DNA of 6,953 bases, taken from positions 1 to 6,953 of the forward strand of contig JBLNDG010000020.1 in the NCBI GenBank assembly GCA_050261415.1, written 5' to 3'. The stretch's first letter is position 1. The number at the start of each line of letters is the position of its first letter. Below the pieces are notes generated by a model, which had not been told where the DNA came from, made no database searches, and saw only the letters and a list, made by a program, of their open reading frames with translations. Source of the stretch: JBLNDG01 sp050261415 (GTDB lineage: Bacteria; Bacillota; Clostridia; Lutisporales; Lutisporaceae). The translations under genes and the position numbers were made by a program. Positions 5,237-6,953 of the stretch are shown here, piece by piece.

Positions 5237-6110
5237 TATTAGCACCTCCGCCCCTGAGAACAGCTTCCTTAAGTGCCCTGCATGTCAGAATCTCAATCAA
5301 ATGCTCCCTGTAAGCCTTTGAAGCTCTCCATGAATCTCTGGCTTTTGAGGATTTTACGGCATATTTGCCTATTTCCTTCAAGGTTTCAGAAGTTATATCC
5401 CGGCCTCTTGCATAGGACTCAGCTTCACTGCACCTTATTGGCGTAGGAGCTGCAACTCCCAAAGCGATCCTGACATCTGAGAACTTGCCCCCATCTGCCT
5501 TACACACTACCGAAACTCCAAGCATGGCAATATCCATTGCCTTTCTATTGCTGTATTTGATATAGCAGCCACTGGTTTTTCGGTAGTTGCTTTCTGAAAT
5601 TAAAATATTAGTCAATATTTCTCCCGGTAACAGATTGACCTTTCCAGGCCCCGCATAAAAATCCCGTATCTGTACTATTCTCGTCCCTTCAGGGCTGGCA
5701 AGCTTCAAAGCAGCATCATATGCAAACAATGTGGTTGCACTGTCAGCCGATACGGCACCGTTGCATATATTGCCTCCTATTGTCGCCATATTCCGGATCT
5801 GGGGGCCGCCAACGGATACTGCCGCTTCTGACAAGACCGGAAGATACTTGTTTATGATGTCACTTCTGAATATTTGAGCAAAGGTAGCCATTGCACCTAT
5901 GGATATTGTTCCATCCTCCAAGACAGCGATTTCATCCATCCCGGTGATATCTCTCAGGCTTAAGAGTTCAGCCTCTTGCACGGAACCTTTGCGTATATGG
6001 ATTAGTACATCCGTGCCCCCTGCAATAATTTTCAAACCCGGGTTGCGTGACAGCATTTTCAAAGCAACCTCAAGAGTATCAGGTTTCTCAACTTTTACAA
6101 TATCAAACAT
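5229..6110 (-). CDS. xdhB: Xanthine dehydrogenase-type FAD-binding subunit
   Basis: This 293-residue subunit binds FAD and passes electrons from the iron-sulfur clusters to the final acceptor, probably NAD+. It belongs to the CO dehydrogenase/xanthine dehydrogenase flavoprotein family. The two FAD-pyrophosphate motifs are clear: AGGTD (30-34) and ATIGGNICNG (109-118), the latter followed by SADSATTLFAYDA. The C-terminal part (from about residue 178, starting GCYIKYSNRKAMDIAMLGVS) is the usual CODH flavoprotein C-terminal domain. Length matches E. coli XdhB (about 292). The ATG at 6110 has GGAAGGGGG 7 nt upstream, and xdhA ends only 15 nt before it. The subunit order molybdenum, FAD, iron-sulfur is that of E. 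coli xdhABC. I see no extended iron-sulfur insertion such as that of 4-hydroxybenzoyl-CoA reductase beta, which favours a standard dehydrogenase. Confidence 0.94.
   Translation of the reverse strand: MFDIVKVEKPDTLEVALKMLSRNPGLKIIAGGTDVLIHIRKGSVQEAELLSLRDITGMDEIAVLEDGTISIGAMATFAQIFRSDIINKYLPVLSEAAVSVGGPQIRNMATIGGNICNGAVSADSATTLFAYDAALKLASPEGTRIVQIRDFYAGPGKVNLLPGEILTNILISESNYRKTSGCYIKYSNRKAMDIAMLGVSVVCKADGGKFSDVRIALGVAAPTPIRCSEAESYARGRDITSETLKEIGKYAVKSSKARDSWRASKAYREHLIEILTCRALKEAVLRGGGANIE
5244..5249 (-). promoter_or_regulatory. Shine-Dalgarno site of xdhC
   Basis: GGAGGT lies in the last codons of xdhB. Its distance of 7 nt to TTG 5236, against 16 nt to ATG 5227, is the reason for preferring the TTG start of xdhC. 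Confidence 0.5.
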
Positions 6111-6125
6111 TCTCTTGCCCCCTTC

Positions 6126-6953
6126 CTATAGCAATCCGCTCTGCTTCAGCTTCTCAAAAACCGCCTGGGGAGTCATCGGCACTTTGCTAAATGCGATGCC
6201 TGTCGCATTCAGAACCGCATTCCTGACAGCCGGTGCCGGGGAAATTGTTGTATTTTCACCCAGTGATTTTTGCCCTACTGAGCCTGCCGGATCAGGTATT
6301 TGAACAAAGGCAGACCCTATATTAGGTGTATCCATTATAGTCTGGAGCTTGTAGTCCAGGAAGTTGTTATTAAGGGGTGCACCTGTTTTGGGGTCAAACA
6401 GCAACTGCTCCGACAAAGCCAACCCCAGGCTCATGCTGACACCTCCGTGGACTTGCCCTTCTGCAAGCAGGGGATTGACTATCACTCCGGAGTCATGCAC
6501 ATTATATATCTCAATTACCTCTATCCTGCCTGTCTCCATATCCACCTCGACCTCAGCAAAGGTAACTCCATATGCCATAGCGTTTGTTCTCACATTCGCC
6601 GAAGCATTGCCGTCAATAGGTGCGGCATTCAAACCATCATAATAGGATTCCATTGCGATATCTTCCATGGTACAAATTTCCCTGTCCAAATTCTTTTCTA
6701 TTATCCTTGCATCCTTTATATCCAACTCATCAATGGTTAAGCCGACTTTTTTTGCCGCTATCTCCAGAACCTTCTGTCTGGCTTCCTCTGCTGCCTTTTT
6801 CACAGCTGCACCTGAGACAAAGGTTTGTCTGGAGGCATAAGCCCCTAAATCAAAAGGAGTTACATCCGTATCCTGCTGCGATACTATATGAACCATATCA
6901 TAAGGCAAGCCTAATACTTCTGCAGCTATTTGCGACAGAACGGTGTCGCTTCC
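6126..6953 (-). CDS. xdhA: Xanthine dehydrogenase-type molybdopterin-binding subunit (partial, N-terminus beyond window)
   Basis: This is the catalytic large subunit, which hydroxylates a purine-like substrate at the molybdenum-pterin site. The frame is open to the window edge, giving the last 275 residues; relatives have about 750-770, so roughly two thirds lies outside. The fragment starts GSDTVLSQIAAEVLGLPYDM. The next stretch, DTDVTPFDLGAYASRQTFVSG, is typical of the cofactor-binding domain of this family. Near the C-terminus, SLGENTTISPAPAVRNAV contains the GE whose glutamate (about residue 233 of the fragment) corresponds to the conserved catalytic glutamate of xanthine dehydrogenases. 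A TTG in the frame near 6908 is internal, not a start. Substrate is inferred from the neighbouring xpt and importer: hypoxanthine or xanthine is likely, but nicotinate or other hydroxylases cannot be excluded without the N-terminal part. Confidence 0.9.
   Translation of the reverse strand, partial: GSDTVLSQIAAEVLGLPYDMVHIVSQQDTDVTPFDLGAYASRQTFVSGAAVKKAAEEARQKVLEIAAKKVGLTIDELDIKDARIIEKNLDREICTMEDIAMESYYDGLNAAPIDGNASANVRTNAMAYGVTFAEVEVDMETGRIEVIEIYNVHDSGVIVNPLLAEGQVHGGVSMSLGLALSEQLLFDPKTGAPLNNNFLDYKLQTIMDTPNIGSAFVQIPDPAGSVGQKSLGENTTISPAPAVRNAVLNATGIAFSKVPMTPQAVFEKLKQSGLL

Noticed and set aside
1..6953. tRNA, rRNA, CRISPR array, insertion sequence or phage genes
   Set aside because: No cloverleaf or rRNA-like sequence, no regularly spaced direct repeats, and no transposase, integrase or phage-like frames were seen on either strand.

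Overview
The window looks like a piece of a clostridial (low-GC Firmicutes) chromosome. Coding regions have moderate GC, intergenic regions are AT-rich, Shine-Dalgarno sites are mostly purine-rich, and the lipoprotein signal, riboswitch type and gene families are all typical of that group. The genus cannot be fixed from the sequence. Every real gene is on the minus strand, so transcription runs from high to low coordinates; I see no credible plus-strand gene.

In transcription order, the window opens inside a molybdenum hydroxylase operon of the xanthine dehydrogenase type. It holds the C-terminal part of the molybdopterin subunit (xdhA, 6953-6126), the FAD subunit (xdhB, 6110-5229) and the [2Fe-2S] subunit (xdhC, about 5236-4766). 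A 481-bp non-coding stretch follows. It contains a candidate promoter, a well-matched guanine-class purine riboswitch aptamer (4582-4514), a spacer hairpin, and a 10-bp terminator hairpin (4400-4370). It ends at xpt, xanthine phosphoribosyltransferase (4284-3715).

A 380-bp non-coding stretch then carries a candidate promoter, a dyad at the predicted transcription start, and further inverted repeats. It leads into a BMP-family ABC importer: lipoprotein (3334-2204), double ATPase (2070-511) and the start of the first permease (542 to beyond position 1). Two hairpins lie in the 133-bp gap between lipoprotein and ATPase. The permease start overlaps the ATPase end by 32 bp.

Together the genes read as a purine uptake, salvage and oxidation locus. 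The importer would bring in a purine nucleoside or base, Xpt would turn xanthine into XMP, and the hydroxylase would oxidise hypoxanthine or xanthine. The riboswitch would stop transcription into xpt when guanine is plentiful. No terminator is visible between xpt and the lipoprotein gene, so this control may reach the importer as well. The importer's substrate and the hydroxylase's substrate are inferred from context. The riboswitch, xpt and the subunit families are well supported by the sequence.
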